Source: an uncultured Pelagibacteraceae bacterium (GTDB lineage: Bacteria; Pseudomonadota; Alphaproteobacteria; Pelagibacterales; Pelagibacteraceae). Taken from it: a stretch of 64,000 nt of DNA. The position numbers and the translations under genes are program-made. Below, in pieces: positions 32,673-41,975 of this stretch (within the stretch, counting starts at the first letter, position 1; each line of letters opens with the position of its first letter). Under the pieces are notes generated by a model, which saw only the letters and a program-made list of their open reading frames with translations, had not been told where the DNA came from and made no database searches. Where the stretch lies: the NCBI GenBank assembly GCA_902626645.1, contig CACOGC010000001.1, forward strand, positions 120,001-184,000, given 5' to 3'.

Positions 32673-33286
32673 TCAAAGGTTTAAAAATTTGTGGGGTCTC
32701 AGATCCCAAAACTTTAGACTATATTTTAAATCATAATTTTAAGCCGACAATGATAGGTTTCATCACTAATTTTAAAAAAAGTAAGAGGTTTGTTGAATTT
32801 GAAAAATTAAAAGATTTGATAAATATTGATAAAAAACAGGTTAATTTTGTCTCTGTGCTTGTAAATCCAGATGATCTAATTTTGGAAAAAATCAAAGATT
32901 TATGTTTTGATTATTATCAACTATATGATGTTAATCCTCAAAGAACGAAAGAAATAAAATTAAAATTTAATATAAAAATTATCACAGCTCTTACTATTTC
33001 CAGTAAAGATGATGTAATGAAATATAAAAATTATTCTGAAATTTCAGATATAATTTTATTTGACTCAAAAGGTTACGATAAATCTGAAAGTTTTGATCAT
33101 AGTTTGCTAGATGATGTGCCTAGTGAATTACATAAAATGATTGCCGGAAATATACAAATAAATGATATATCTAACTTAAAATTTAAAGACTTTATTGTTG
33201 ATCTCAGTGGAGCTTTAGAAGACCGAAATGGAAAAAAAGATATTAATAAAATTGATAAATTGTTAAATTTATTTGAGAAAACATGA
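32669..33286 (+). CDS. trpF: Phosphoribosylanthranilate isomerase, divergent
   Basis: ORF; KICGVSDPKTL, GFITNFKKSKR, VDLSGALEDRNGKKD; upstream of trpB-trpA. Confidence 0.8.
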   Translation: MIKGLKICGVSDPKTLDYILNHNFKPTMIGFITNFKKSKRFVEFEKLKDLINIDKKQVNFVSVLVNPDDLILEKIKDLCFDYYQLYDVNPQRTKEIKLKFNIKIITALTISSKDDVMKYKNYSEISDIILFDSKGYDKSESFDHSLLDDVPSELHKMIAGNIQINDISNLKFKDFIVDLSGALEDRNGKKDINKIDKLLNLFEKT

Positions 33287-34527
33287 AACTTAAAAAAAGA
33301 ATTCCAGTTATTGATCAAGGAAATTCACTTGGGTTTTGGGGTGGTAAGTTTGGGGGAAACTTTGTTCCAGAGACTTTAAAAAAACCAATCGAAGATTTGG
33401 AAATTCTATTTAATAAACTTAAAAATGATAAAAAATTTATCTCTGAAAGAGATAGATACTTTAAAAATTGGGTTGGAGCTCCTACAAGATTTGTAAAACT
33501 AGAAAATCTTACAAATCACATTGGTGGTGCTCAAATTTGGTCCAAAGTTGTATCGGATGCTAATGGAGGAGCTCATAAAATTTACAATGCTACTGTTCAT
33601 TGTTTACTTGCAAAAAGATCTGGTAAAAAAATTATATGTGGAGATACCGGCGCTGGGTATGCTGGAAAAATGTTAAGTATGGCAGCAAAAAAGTTTGGTT
33701 TAAAGTGTAAAATATTTATGGGTGCGAAGGATATTGCTAGACAAAAACCAAATGTAAAAGCAATAAAAAAAAATGGGGCAGAGGTAATACCTGTCTACTC
33801 TGGAAGTCAAACACTTGTAGATGCTGTATCAGAATGTATGCGATTTTGGGTTGCTAATTGCGATACAACAGCAATGTGCGTTGGAAGTACTGTTGGGCCA
33901 GCAATTTTTGTTCGTATATGTGGATGGAGCACTAGCCAAATTTCTAGAGAATTAAAAGCACAATTAATTGATGAGTTTGGATCAATTCCAAAAAAACTAA
34001 AGCTCTACAATTGTGTAGGGGGTGGAAGTTCAAGCTTTGGTTTTTGGAATGAATTTATGGATTATGATAAAAAACAAGTTGAGTTTATTGGGGTAGAAGC
34101 CGGTGGACCAAAAAAAAGTAAAAAGCATGCAGCACCATTAACATATGGTTCAAAGATCGGTATACTACATGGTGCAGCTCAGTATGTTAATCAAAACTCA
34201 GATGGACAAATTGAGGAAACGGAATCGATTTCAGCAGGACTTGATTATCCAGGAATTTCTCCACTTCATTGCTTTTTAAAAGATACCAAGAGAGCTAGGT
34301 ATACTGCAGCAAGTGATGAGGAGGCTCTAAGTGCCTATAAGCTTGTTACTAAATTTGAAAAATTAAGACCTTCTTTAGAACCAAGCCATGCTTTTTTCGT
34401 TGCTCTTAAAGAAGCAAAAAAACTTAGCAAAGATACTATTGTAGTAATTAATAGTTGTGGCGATGCTTATAAAGACCGAGGAATTTTAAAAGAAAGATTG
34501 GGCAAAAAATATGTTAAATCCAATTAG
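33283..34527 (+). CDS. trpB: Tryptophan synthase beta chain, divergent active-site motifs
   Basis: ORF; GGKFGGNFVPETL, NGGAHKIYNA, GDTGAGYAG, CVGGGSSSFG, SISAGLDYPGISP. Confidence 0.88.
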   Translation: MKLKKRIPVIDQGNSLGFWGGKFGGNFVPETLKKPIEDLEILFNKLKNDKKFISERDRYFKNWVGAPTRFVKLENLTNHIGGAQIWSKVVSDANGGAHKIYNATVHCLLAKRSGKKIICGDTGAGYAGKMLSMAAKKFGLKCKIFMGAKDIARQKPNVKAIKKNGAEVIPVYSGSQTLVDAVSECMRFWVANCDTTAMCVGSTVGPAIFVRICGWSTSQISRELKAQLIDEFGSIPKKLKLYNCVGGGSSSFGFWNEFMDYDKKQVEFIGVEAGGPKKSKKHAAPLTYGSKIGILHGAAQYVNQNSDGQIEETESISAGLDYPGISPLHCFLKDTKRARYTAASDEEALSAYKLVTKFEKLRPSLEPSHAFFVALKEAKKLSKDTIVVINSCGDAYKDRGILKERLGKKYVKSN

Positions 34528-35311
34528 TGTTGCGTTTAAAAAAGCAAGAACAGAAAATAGACCAGCCTTATTAACCTACACTGTTGCTGGTGATAGCTCA
34601 AAAAAACAATCTTTGGATATATTAAAATCTATATCTAAAAATACGGATATTTTAGAATTAGGTGTACCTCACAATACTCCTGTTGCAGATGGAAGCCAAA
34701 TTCAAACTAGCGCTTATAGAGCAATTAAAAATGGTATTAAAATAAATGATATATTTAGGATTGTTAAAGATTTTAAAAAATTTGATAAAAACAAACCTAT
34801 TATTTTGATGGGTTACTATAATATGATTTTTCAATATGGAGATAACAACTTTTTAAAAAAATGTAAAACCTCAGGAGTAAATGGATTAATAGTTGTAGAT
34901 TTACCTTGGCCAGAAAATAAAGATTTCGCAAAAAAATGTAAAAGAAAATCAATTTATTTTATTCAACTTTTATCACCTACAACAACAAGTAAAAGACTTA
35001 AAAAAATTATACAAAACTCACATCCAATGAATTATTTTATATCAATGCTAAGCACCACAGGTGGCAAATTAAAGGTATCACCTAGAGAAATACTTAAAAA
35101 TTACAATAGGATAAAAAAAATTAATCCTAAAAAAGAGATTGTTATTGGTTTTGGAATTACTGATAAGACAATAGGAAAGCTTAAATCTGCTGATGGATTA
35201 GTAGTGGGAAGTGCTATTTGTAAAGAAATTACAAGATGTTTAAATAGTAGACAAAATCCTGTCACAAATGTAGGTAAGTTAGTAAGAAAATTAAAAGATA
35301 AAATAAAATGA
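34511..35311 (+). CDS. trpA: Tryptophan synthase alpha chain, divergent
   Basis: ORF; ILELGVPHNTPVADGSQIQ, LMGYYNMIFQYG, IVVDLPWPE. Confidence 0.88.
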   Translation: MLNPISVAFKKARTENRPALLTYTVAGDSSKKQSLDILKSISKNTDILELGVPHNTPVADGSQIQTSAYRAIKNGIKINDIFRIVKDFKKFDKNKPIILMGYYNMIFQYGDNNFLKKCKTSGVNGLIVVDLPWPENKDFAKKCKRKSIYFIQLLSPTTTSKRLKKIIQNSHPMNYFISMLSTTGGKLKVSPREILKNYNRIKKINPKKEIVIGFGITDKTIGKLKSADGLVVGSAICKEITRCLNSRQNPVTNVGKLVRKLKDKIK

Positions 35312-36234
35312 ATTGGATCACTAAAATAATTAAAGCAGGTGAAAAAATCAAATCTGCCATCCATAAAAGAGCATCCAAAGAAGACATTGCTAATAGTGAT
35401 TGGACATCTTGTTGCAAAGGTCCAATATTAAAAAAAGATTTAGAAGAAAATTTATGGGTTTGCCCTGATTGTAATAAACATCACAGAATAAAACCTAAAC
35501 AAAGATTTGATATTTTATTTGGAAAAGATAATTACGAAATATTTAAAACACCAATCCCAAAAGATGACCCTTTAAACTGGACAGACTCAAAATCCTATAA
35601 GGATAGATTAAAATCTGCCAGAAAAAAAACAGGTATGGATTGTGGGATGATGGTTGTAAGTGGTGTAATCAATGATATTAAAATTACTGCAGTTGCATCT
35701 GATTTTGATTTTTTAGGTGCATCAATGGCAGCTGCAGAAGGAGAAGCTTTCTTATACGGTATTCAACATGCAATTGAGAATAAAACTCCTTTTTTATGTG
35801 TAAGTGCAGGGGGTGGAATGAGAATGATGGAAAGTTTAATTTCTTTATCTCAAATGACAAGAACCACGCTAGCAATAAATGAACTTAAAAATAATAATCT
35901 TCCATATCTTGTTTGTATAACAGACCCGACTGCTGGTGGGATCACAGCCTCCTATGCAATGTTAGGTGATATTCATATAGCTGAGCCCGGAGCGCTAATC
36001 GCTTTTGCTGGAGCAAGAGTAATTCAAGGAACTGTAAAAGAAGAATTACCAGAAGGTTTTCAAAAGAGTGAATATGTTGAAAAGACAGGCTTTGTTGATT
36101 TAATTGTTGAAAGAAAAGATCTAGCCGAAAAAATTGGAACTTTATTGTCAATATTGTTAAAGAAAAATTCTGTTATAAGCACTGAACAAAATGAAACTGC
36201 AGAAAATACTCAGTCGCTTTCTAAAATTGCATAA
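35308..36234 (+). CDS. accD: Acetyl-CoA carboxylase carboxyltransferase subunit beta
   Basis: ORF; zinc ribbon CCKGPIL..LWVCPDCNKHHRI, SAGGGMRMMESLISLSQM. Confidence 0.96.
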   Translation: MNWITKIIKAGEKIKSAIHKRASKEDIANSDWTSCCKGPILKKDLEENLWVCPDCNKHHRIKPKQRFDILFGKDNYEIFKTPIPKDDPLNWTDSKSYKDRLKSARKKTGMDCGMMVVSGVINDIKITAVASDFDFLGASMAAAEGEAFLYGIQHAIENKTPFLCVSAGGGMRMMESLISLSQMTRTTLAINELKNNNLPYLVCITDPTAGGITASYAMLGDIHIAEPGALIAFAGARVIQGTVKEELPEGFQKSEYVEKTGFVDLIVERKDLAEKIGTLLSILLKKNSVISTEQNETAENTQSLSKIA

Positions 36235-37456
36235 AAAAGAAATTGATCTGAGCTTAGATCGAATCATTCACCTTTGTGAAAAGCTTGGTAATCCTCAGGA
36301 TAAAATCAAAGCCATCAGTATTGTTGGGACAAATGGTAAAAACTCTACAATTCAAGCTTGTTATTCAATTTTAAAGGAGGCAGGAATTAAGTGTAATGTT
36401 TATACCAGTCCTCATATTCAAAAAATAAATGAAAGATTTGTTTTTAACAACCTACAACTTGGAGATGATGAACTAGCCTCTTTATTTGAAGAGGTTGAGA
36501 GAGTAAATGCCAATAATCCAATAACATTTTTTGAAATTTTGACTGCATGTTATTTTTATAAGGCAGCTCAATTTCCTGATAATCTTAATCTGGTTGAGGC
36601 AGGTTTATTTCATAGGTTTGATGCAACAAATATCCTAAAAAATAATCTTGCAAGTATTGTAACTTCTATATCGAAGGACCATTTAGACTGGCTTCCAGAA
36701 AATGAGAGAACAATCGATAAGATTATTTTTGAAAAAACTTCAAGCCTTTTAAATTCAAATATTATTGTTGCAAAACAATACCCTGTTTCAACATTAGAAA
36801 AGATTAAAAAAACTATTCATCAAAATCAATCTAATAAGTATTTTTTTAATGATGATTTTTCATTCTCAAATGGAGAAAATGAATTCTTTTATTATGAAGA
36901 TAAATTTGGTGGATTAAAACTACCAAAACCAAATGTATTAGGTCAATTTCAACAGGAAAATATTTCAACAGCTATTGCAACCTTGCGAATTTTAGATCTT
37001 GGTATTGAAGATCATCATATAAAAAAAGGTATTCAAAAAATCGATAATATCGCAAGACTTCAAAAAATTGAGTCAGGTAAATTAAAAAATTTAGTTAAAG
37101 ATAATCTTTTTTTGATATCTGGAGATCATAATGAAGATGGGGCAAGAGTATTAAATGAATATTTAAAAAGCCTTGATTGTAGAAAACATGTCATTATTGG
37201 TATGATGGATAATAAAGAGCACGAAAAATATATTAACCACTTTAAAGATATTGCCTCAATAACAACTGTAGATATTAAAAACCAGCCAAATGCAATTAGT
37301 GGACTTAAACTAAGAGAAAAATTTAAAAATATGCCAAATGTAAGTTATAAAGAAAGTATTGAAGATGCGATCAAGAGCATAAATCTAAATCAAGGAGATT
37401 TACTGCTCATAACTGGATCCTTGTATCTTTGTTCTGAAGTTTTGAATTTAAATTAG
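36191..37456 (+). CDS. folC: Folylpolyglutamate / dihydrofolate synthase
   Basis: ORF; SIVGTNGKNST, Mur-ligase-like; downstream of accD. Confidence 0.92.
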   Translation: MKLQKILSRFLKLHKKEIDLSLDRIIHLCEKLGNPQDKIKAISIVGTNGKNSTIQACYSILKEAGIKCNVYTSPHIQKINERFVFNNLQLGDDELASLFEEVERVNANNPITFFEILTACYFYKAAQFPDNLNLVEAGLFHRFDATNILKNNLASIVTSISKDHLDWLPENERTIDKIIFEKTSSLLNSNIIVAKQYPVSTLEKIKKTIHQNQSNKYFFNDDFSFSNGENEFFYYEDKFGGLKLPKPNVLGQFQQENISTAIATLRILDLGIEDHHIKKGIQKIDNIARLQKIESGKLKNLVKDNLFLISGDHNEDGARVLNEYLKSLDCRKHVIIGMMDNKEHEKYINHFKDIASITTVDIKNQPNAISGLKLREKFKNMPNVSYKESIEDAIKSINLNQGDLLLITGSLYLCSEVLNLN

Positions 37457-37770
37457 ATATTTTTTTCTAAAAATTCTTTCATGTGACTTTCGGGTACACC
37501 ACCAACTTTTCTATCTACTTCAACACCTTTTTTATAAATTATCACAGTTGGTACCCCTCTTATTCCAGCAGCACTCCCAGTATTTATTCCACCTTCTTCA
37601 ATGTCAGCGTAATAAAATCCTGCTTTATCTTTATACTCAACAGCTAGTTTATCCATTATTGGTTTTAAAGCTTTACATGGTCCACACCAAGCAGCCGAAA
37701 ATTGAATTACAGAAATGTCCTCATTTTTGATTTTGTTATCAAAATCTTCGTCTTTAAAATCTGTTAGCAT
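37453..37770 (-). CDS. trxA: Thioredoxin
   Basis: ORF; WCGPCK, GIRGVPTVIIYK. Confidence 0.96.
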   Translation of the reverse strand: MLTDFKDEDFDNKIKNEDISVIQFSAAWCGPCKALKPIMDKLAVEYKDKAGFYYADIEEGGINTGSAAGIRGVPTVIIYKKGVEVDRKVGGVPESHMKEFLEKNI

Positions 37771-37804
37771 TTAATCTTTCTATAATTTACTAATACAAAG
37801 TCAA

Positions 37805-39241
37805 CTAGGCAATTTCATATTTTTTTTCAATTGACATTATAAATTCGTTTATTTCATCCAATTTTTTTAACTCTTCCTCATCATCTCTATTAGAAGCTTG
37901 GTCTCTTAAATAATCAATTTCAGTGTAAGCCATATTAACAGTTTGCCACTTTTCCTTATTTTTGCTCAAAATTCTTCTAGCAATTTCACTTTTTATATTT
38001 TTGTAAAGATCAGGTGGTAAAATTTGTGGTGCTTCTTGATAAATAATTTTTTGGCCGAACCAGCTACATCTTTTATCTTGAAACTTATCTAATAATCTCA
38101 ATTTGTCTTCCCAAGATGAGCTATGCCAAGTTTTAAATAATGCAGTATCTTTATTCGGAATAAATTTCTCATAAAGAGTTTCCTCCGGTAATAAATCTTC
38201 TTGGGTTTTTGTTTGTTCCTTTTCCTCTGCAGCTTCTCTATTTATAACTTGAATATTTTTACAAAAATTTTCATTTTCTCTAACAAGTTTAGCTCTTTTT
38301 TTAATTGTTGCTAAATCTAGTTCTGAATAAGGTTTTTGTTTAAGAGCAAATTGTTTATCTAAAATTACTGGAGCTTTATTAGTTTTTAAAACTCTTAAAG
38401 CCTTAGGGCTATATTTTTTTAATACATCTCGTAATTGATTTACTGGTAGGTTTAACAATGGTTCTGGATCCCTTCTTAGGTCCCAAACATATCCCCAAGA
38501 TGCATAAGATGGGTGAAAGCAATGATTAGGATGTAGCGTACCAGTAAGATACATCATATTTCGACCCTTCACATTTTCAAATATTGAGTAAATACCCTCA
38601 TTTTTCAAAAATGTTTCAACGCTAGTCTTTGTTGATGTCTTTAAAAAAGTATCCCAATTTTCTTTATGTTTGTCTTTAATAATTCTTAAAACCTTCAGTG
38701 AATTCTGTGCATCAACATAGGCTGTGTGACTAGCTGAAGTGTCAAAACCCTGCATTCTAGATAAAGATTCCAAGGCAAGACTTGGATTACCTGCTTCGGT
38801 AAGCTCTGTTTTTAGGGTCTCTGAGTTTAATGTTTGGGCTGCTCTAGCAATGTGCAAACCATCATGTTCACTATTGGGCGATGAGTGGGTGGCATAAGGA
38901 TACCTATTACCCTTAAAAAAATTAAAGTGGAACATTCTTCGATCAAAATTTAAATTTGACCAACCCATAAATACTGCTGGAGCACACTTTGTGAAAAAAT
39001 TTTCAACAGCACCTAAAAAATCGTAATGTGAATAATTGCCTTTGGTAAGTAAATCAATGCTAGTTGAATTAACAAGTAAGGCCTTTGCGCTCGGCACCTC
39101 TCCTTCTGGCATTCTGCCTCTAATATTTAATTTTCCAATCTCTTTAAGATTTTTATCAACAACGACAGCACCTACTTCAATTATTGATCCCCAAATAGTG
39201 CTATTGGTTGTTTCGGTATCATAGATTACTATTTTATCCAT
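37805..39241 (-). CDS. sbcB: Exodeoxyribonuclease I-like (DEDD) exonuclease
   Basis: ORF; VIYDTETTNSTIWGSIIEVGAVVV, GWSNLNFDRRMFH, SHTAYVDAQNSLKVL. Confidence 0.85.
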   Translation of the reverse strand: MDKIVIYDTETTNSTIWGSIIEVGAVVVDKNLKEIGKLNIRGRMPEGEVPSAKALLVNSTSIDLLTKGNYSHYDFLGAVENFFTKCAPAVFMGWSNLNFDRRMFHFNFFKGNRYPYATHSSPNSEHDGLHIARAAQTLNSETLKTELTEAGNPSLALESLSRMQGFDTSASHTAYVDAQNSLKVLRIIKDKHKENWDTFLKTSTKTSVETFLKNEGIYSIFENVKGRNMMYLTGTLHPNHCFHPSYASWGYVWDLRRDPEPLLNLPVNQLRDVLKKYSPKALRVLKTNKAPVILDKQFALKQKPYSELDLATIKKRAKLVRENENFCKNIQVINREAAEEKEQTKTQEDLLPEETLYEKFIPNKDTALFKTWHSSSWEDKLRLLDKFQDKRCSWFGQKIIYQEAPQILPPDLYKNIKSEIARRILSKNKEKWQTVNMAYTEIDYLRDQASNRDDEEELKKLDEINEFIMSIEKKYEIA

Positions 39242-39936
39242 TATTTACATAACTCCAAATTTGTGAGTTCATTAAATTTTTTAAGTCTTCCAAGAAATAA
39301 ATTTTGGTAAGTAACTAATTCAGGTCCTTGAATTTTAAACTCTTGAAACAAATTATCTACTGTGCAAACGAGAATAACGCAAGCATTGATATTTGAATTA
39401 TAAACAACATTATGGGCTAAGGAATAAGCAGCAGTTTGTAAAAACCAAGAATCTATATATTCAGGTTTTTTTGGTTTATTGGATTGTTTAAAATCAATAA
39501 TAGTTTCTTTTCCCTCATAAACACCAACGCAATCTGCTGTACCTGCATATCTCTCAGGATAATACATTGTACATTCCACACCATATATTTCCTCTAATCT
39601 ATTTGTTAAACCTTTATCAATTATTTCTTTTGCCATTTTTTTATATTGTTCATTATCCTCAAAGAAACTTAAATTTTCTCTTCCTAAAAGAAATGACTCT
39701 AAATAGCTGTGCATTTGAGAACCTCTACTACTGGCTGCTTTTGTAATAGCCTCAGCTTCTTTATGGCCAGTTCTTTCTCGCCAATTTGCTAATGCTGCTT
39801 TATCTTCCTCTGACTTTGTTGCATCAAGTATTGAGGTTACACTTGGTAATTTTGCTTCTCCTAAAACATATCTTCTTATTCCATCTTCGGTAGCTCTTGA
39901 ACTTGGGGGATAGTTGTATTTCTTATTCCAACGCAT
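39241..39936 (-). CDS. PD-(D/E)XK exonuclease, MGME1/phage exonuclease-like
   Basis: ORF (start trimmed to MRWNKKYNYPP); LPSVTSIL, GSQMHSYLE, YAGTADCVGVYEGKETIIDFKQSNK, LQTAAYSLAHN. Confidence 0.8.
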   Translation of the reverse strand: MRWNKKYNYPPSSRATEDGIRRYVLGEAKLPSVTSILDATKSEEDKAALANWRERTGHKEAEAITKAASSRGSQMHSYLESFLLGRENLSFFEDNEQYKKMAKEIIDKGLTNRLEEIYGVECTMYYPERYAGTADCVGVYEGKETIIDFKQSNKPKKPEYIDSWFLQTAAYSLAHNVVYNSNINACVILVCTVDNLFQEFKIQGPELVTYQNLFLGRLKKFNELTNLELCK

Positions 39937-39973
39937 GTGATTTCTTATAGTCGGTAATATGTAAAAAAAGAAA

Positions 39974-41071
39974 TTATTTTTTAAGCTGTTTATTTCTTTC
40001 AACAAATTTTTCAACGTTCTCTGTCAGTACAGCTTTTTCAACTTGCTCGGGATCTTTAATATTTTCTAAAGTTCTAGTGATCGATCTTGCATCAGTTCCA
40101 AACTTATCAACTACATTCATAGCCTCTTCTAGCTTTTTTCTTAAAACGATGACGTTGTCAAAATGCTTTGCAAACCTTGTACTGATTGTTTTTAAATGGT
40201 TATAAATTTCTGTTGCACCCTTTTGAACCTTAAGAGATTGAAATCCCATATGTAAAGATTGTAAATAAGCTGAGAGAGTATTGGGGCCACAAATTACTAT
40301 CTTATATTTTTTCATTAATTCTTGGGTTAATAACTCTTTAGTGCTTGGATCTTGATACTCAGTTAATTCTTTATAAAGACTTTCTGTAGGAGCATACACA
40401 ATTGCAAAATCAGTTGTTTTTGGTGGAACAATGTATTTTTCCATGACACTTTTTGCTTTGGCCTTAAATACACTAGCCAATTTTGTTCTAGCATCTGCAA
40501 CTGCTCTTTTATCATCAGCCTCATAAGCATCTGTTATTGCTTTAAATTTTTCCACGGGAAAATGAGAATCTACCGGAACCAAAACATCACCTTGAAGCTT
40601 GATTGCAAATTCTACGTTTTCACTGGTGTCCTCTTTCATTTTGACATTTGTCATAAATTGAGATGCTGGTAACAAATCTTTGATTAAAGCATCCAAAGAA
40701 TATTCAGCCAAAGTTCCATACTTTTTAACCCCTGCTAAAATTTTAGTAATCCCCTCCTGGCTTTGATTTAATAATTTAACTTGCTCATTAAAGTTACCAA
40801 CCTTCTCATCTACTTTAGTTAAGGCCTCAGTCATATCCTTTGTAACCCCGGTTGATAAAGAATTAAATGAAGTAGACATTGAACCAAGCGATGTATTGAT
40901 TGTAGAATTAAGACTATCTTTTAACCTCACTATTTCAGCATTTAAATTGGCTAATTCCTCAGCTTCTTTATTCTCGTTCTCATTTTTAGGTTTTGACCTT
41001 AAATTCAGGTATAAAATACCTAAAGTTGCAACAAGTAGTATAACTAGAATTATTAATAGAATCGTATCCAT
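39974..41071 (-). CDS. rmuC: DNA recombination protein RmuC
   Basis: ORF; N-terminal TM, coiled coil, DVLVPVDSHFPVEKFKAI, IVYAPTESLY. Confidence 0.93.
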   Translation of the reverse strand: MDTILLIILVILLVATLGILYLNLRSKPKNENENKEAEELANLNAEIVRLKDSLNSTINTSLGSMSTSFNSLSTGVTKDMTEALTKVDEKVGNFNEQVKLLNQSQEGITKILAGVKKYGTLAEYSLDALIKDLLPASQFMTNVKMKEDTSENVEFAIKLQGDVLVPVDSHFPVEKFKAITDAYEADDKRAVADARTKLASVFKAKAKSVMEKYIVPPKTTDFAIVYAPTESLYKELTEYQDPSTKELLTQELMKKYKIVICGPNTLSAYLQSLHMGFQSLKVQKGATEIYNHLKTISTRFAKHFDNVIVLRKKLEEAMNVVDKFGTDARSITRTLENIKDPEQVEKAVLTENVEKFVERNKQLKK

Positions 41072-41170
41072 ACCTTTAAAGATATACGTGTTTTAATGGA
41101 AATCAACTTATTACTAGATTACTATGAGATACCAAGATTGGTTATTATTTTTAAAAAATAATTAATAAAT

Positions 41171-41302
41171 ATGGATTTTTTTTTGGTTTTAAAAATATCG
41201 TTTGTTATTGTAATGATGATCGCTCTATATGCGATAATTAGAAATTTAGATATTATAAAGATTATTTTAATTTACTTTAAAGATAAATTACTTGGAAAGT
41301 AA
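41171..41302 (+). CDS. Candidate 43-aa single-TM microprotein
   Basis: ATG ORF in the rmuC-hisG gap: MDFFLVLKISFVIVMMIALYAIIRNLDIIKIILIYFKDKLLGK; below the ORF-track length cutoff. Confidence 0.4.
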   Translation: MDFFLVLKISFVIVMMIALYAIIRNLDIIKIILIYFKDKLLGK

Positions 41303-41974
41303 TTTGATTAAATTGTTTAATCGCTTTTTCTTCACATTTTTTTTTGAGGATAAGATACAAGCTTGAGACCTTAAAATTTCACCATCCTTCAAAATACGTA
41401 GATTGTTTGCTTTGAGAGTTTCACCTGTGGATGTAATATCAGTAATCAATTCAGCAGATCCAGTAAAAGGATAAGCCTCAGTAGCTCCTAGACTTTCAAC
41501 TAACTTAAATTGTGTAACACCTTTTGAGAACAAAAAATCTTGTGTTAAATTTGGATATTTAGTTGCAACCCGAATTCTTTTTTTTTTAATATCTCTAAAT
41601 TCAAAAGCAATTTCCTCAAGATCAGCAATAGTCTGAACATCAATCCAAGGATCTGGAATTGCTACAACTAAATTTGCTCTTCCAAAATTAAGTTTTTTGG
41701 CTACATTTATTTTATTTTGGACGTTTATTCCACTTTCTTTTAATAAATCAAAACCAGAAAAACCAATATCTAAAGAGCTATCACCTAGTCTTTCAATAAT
41801 TTCTCTTGCATGTAGATATAAAATCTTAATATATGGTTTATTTTTAATTGATCCAATTAAATCTCTTTCGCCTCTTTCAGATATAATTCTTAATTTTTTT
41901 TTCTTAAAGATTTTTAAAACATCTGCCCTAAGCCGACCTTTGCTTGGAATACCTATATTGATTAAATTATCCAT
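41288..41974 (-). CDS. hisG: ATP phosphoribosyltransferase, short form
   Basis: ORF; GIPSKGRLR, DIGFSGFDLL, EAYPFTGSAELITDITSTGETLKANNL. Confidence 0.95.
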   Translation of the reverse strand: MDNLINIGIPSKGRLRADVLKIFKKKKLRIISERGERDLIGSIKNKPYIKILYLHAREIIERLGDSSLDIGFSGFDLLKESGINVQNKINVAKKLNFGRANLVVAIPDPWIDVQTIADLEEIAFEFRDIKKKRIRVATKYPNLTQDFLFSKGVTQFKLVESLGATEAYPFTGSAELITDITSTGETLKANNLRILKDGEILRSQACILSSKKNVKKKRLNNLIKLLSK

Positions 41975-41975
41975 T

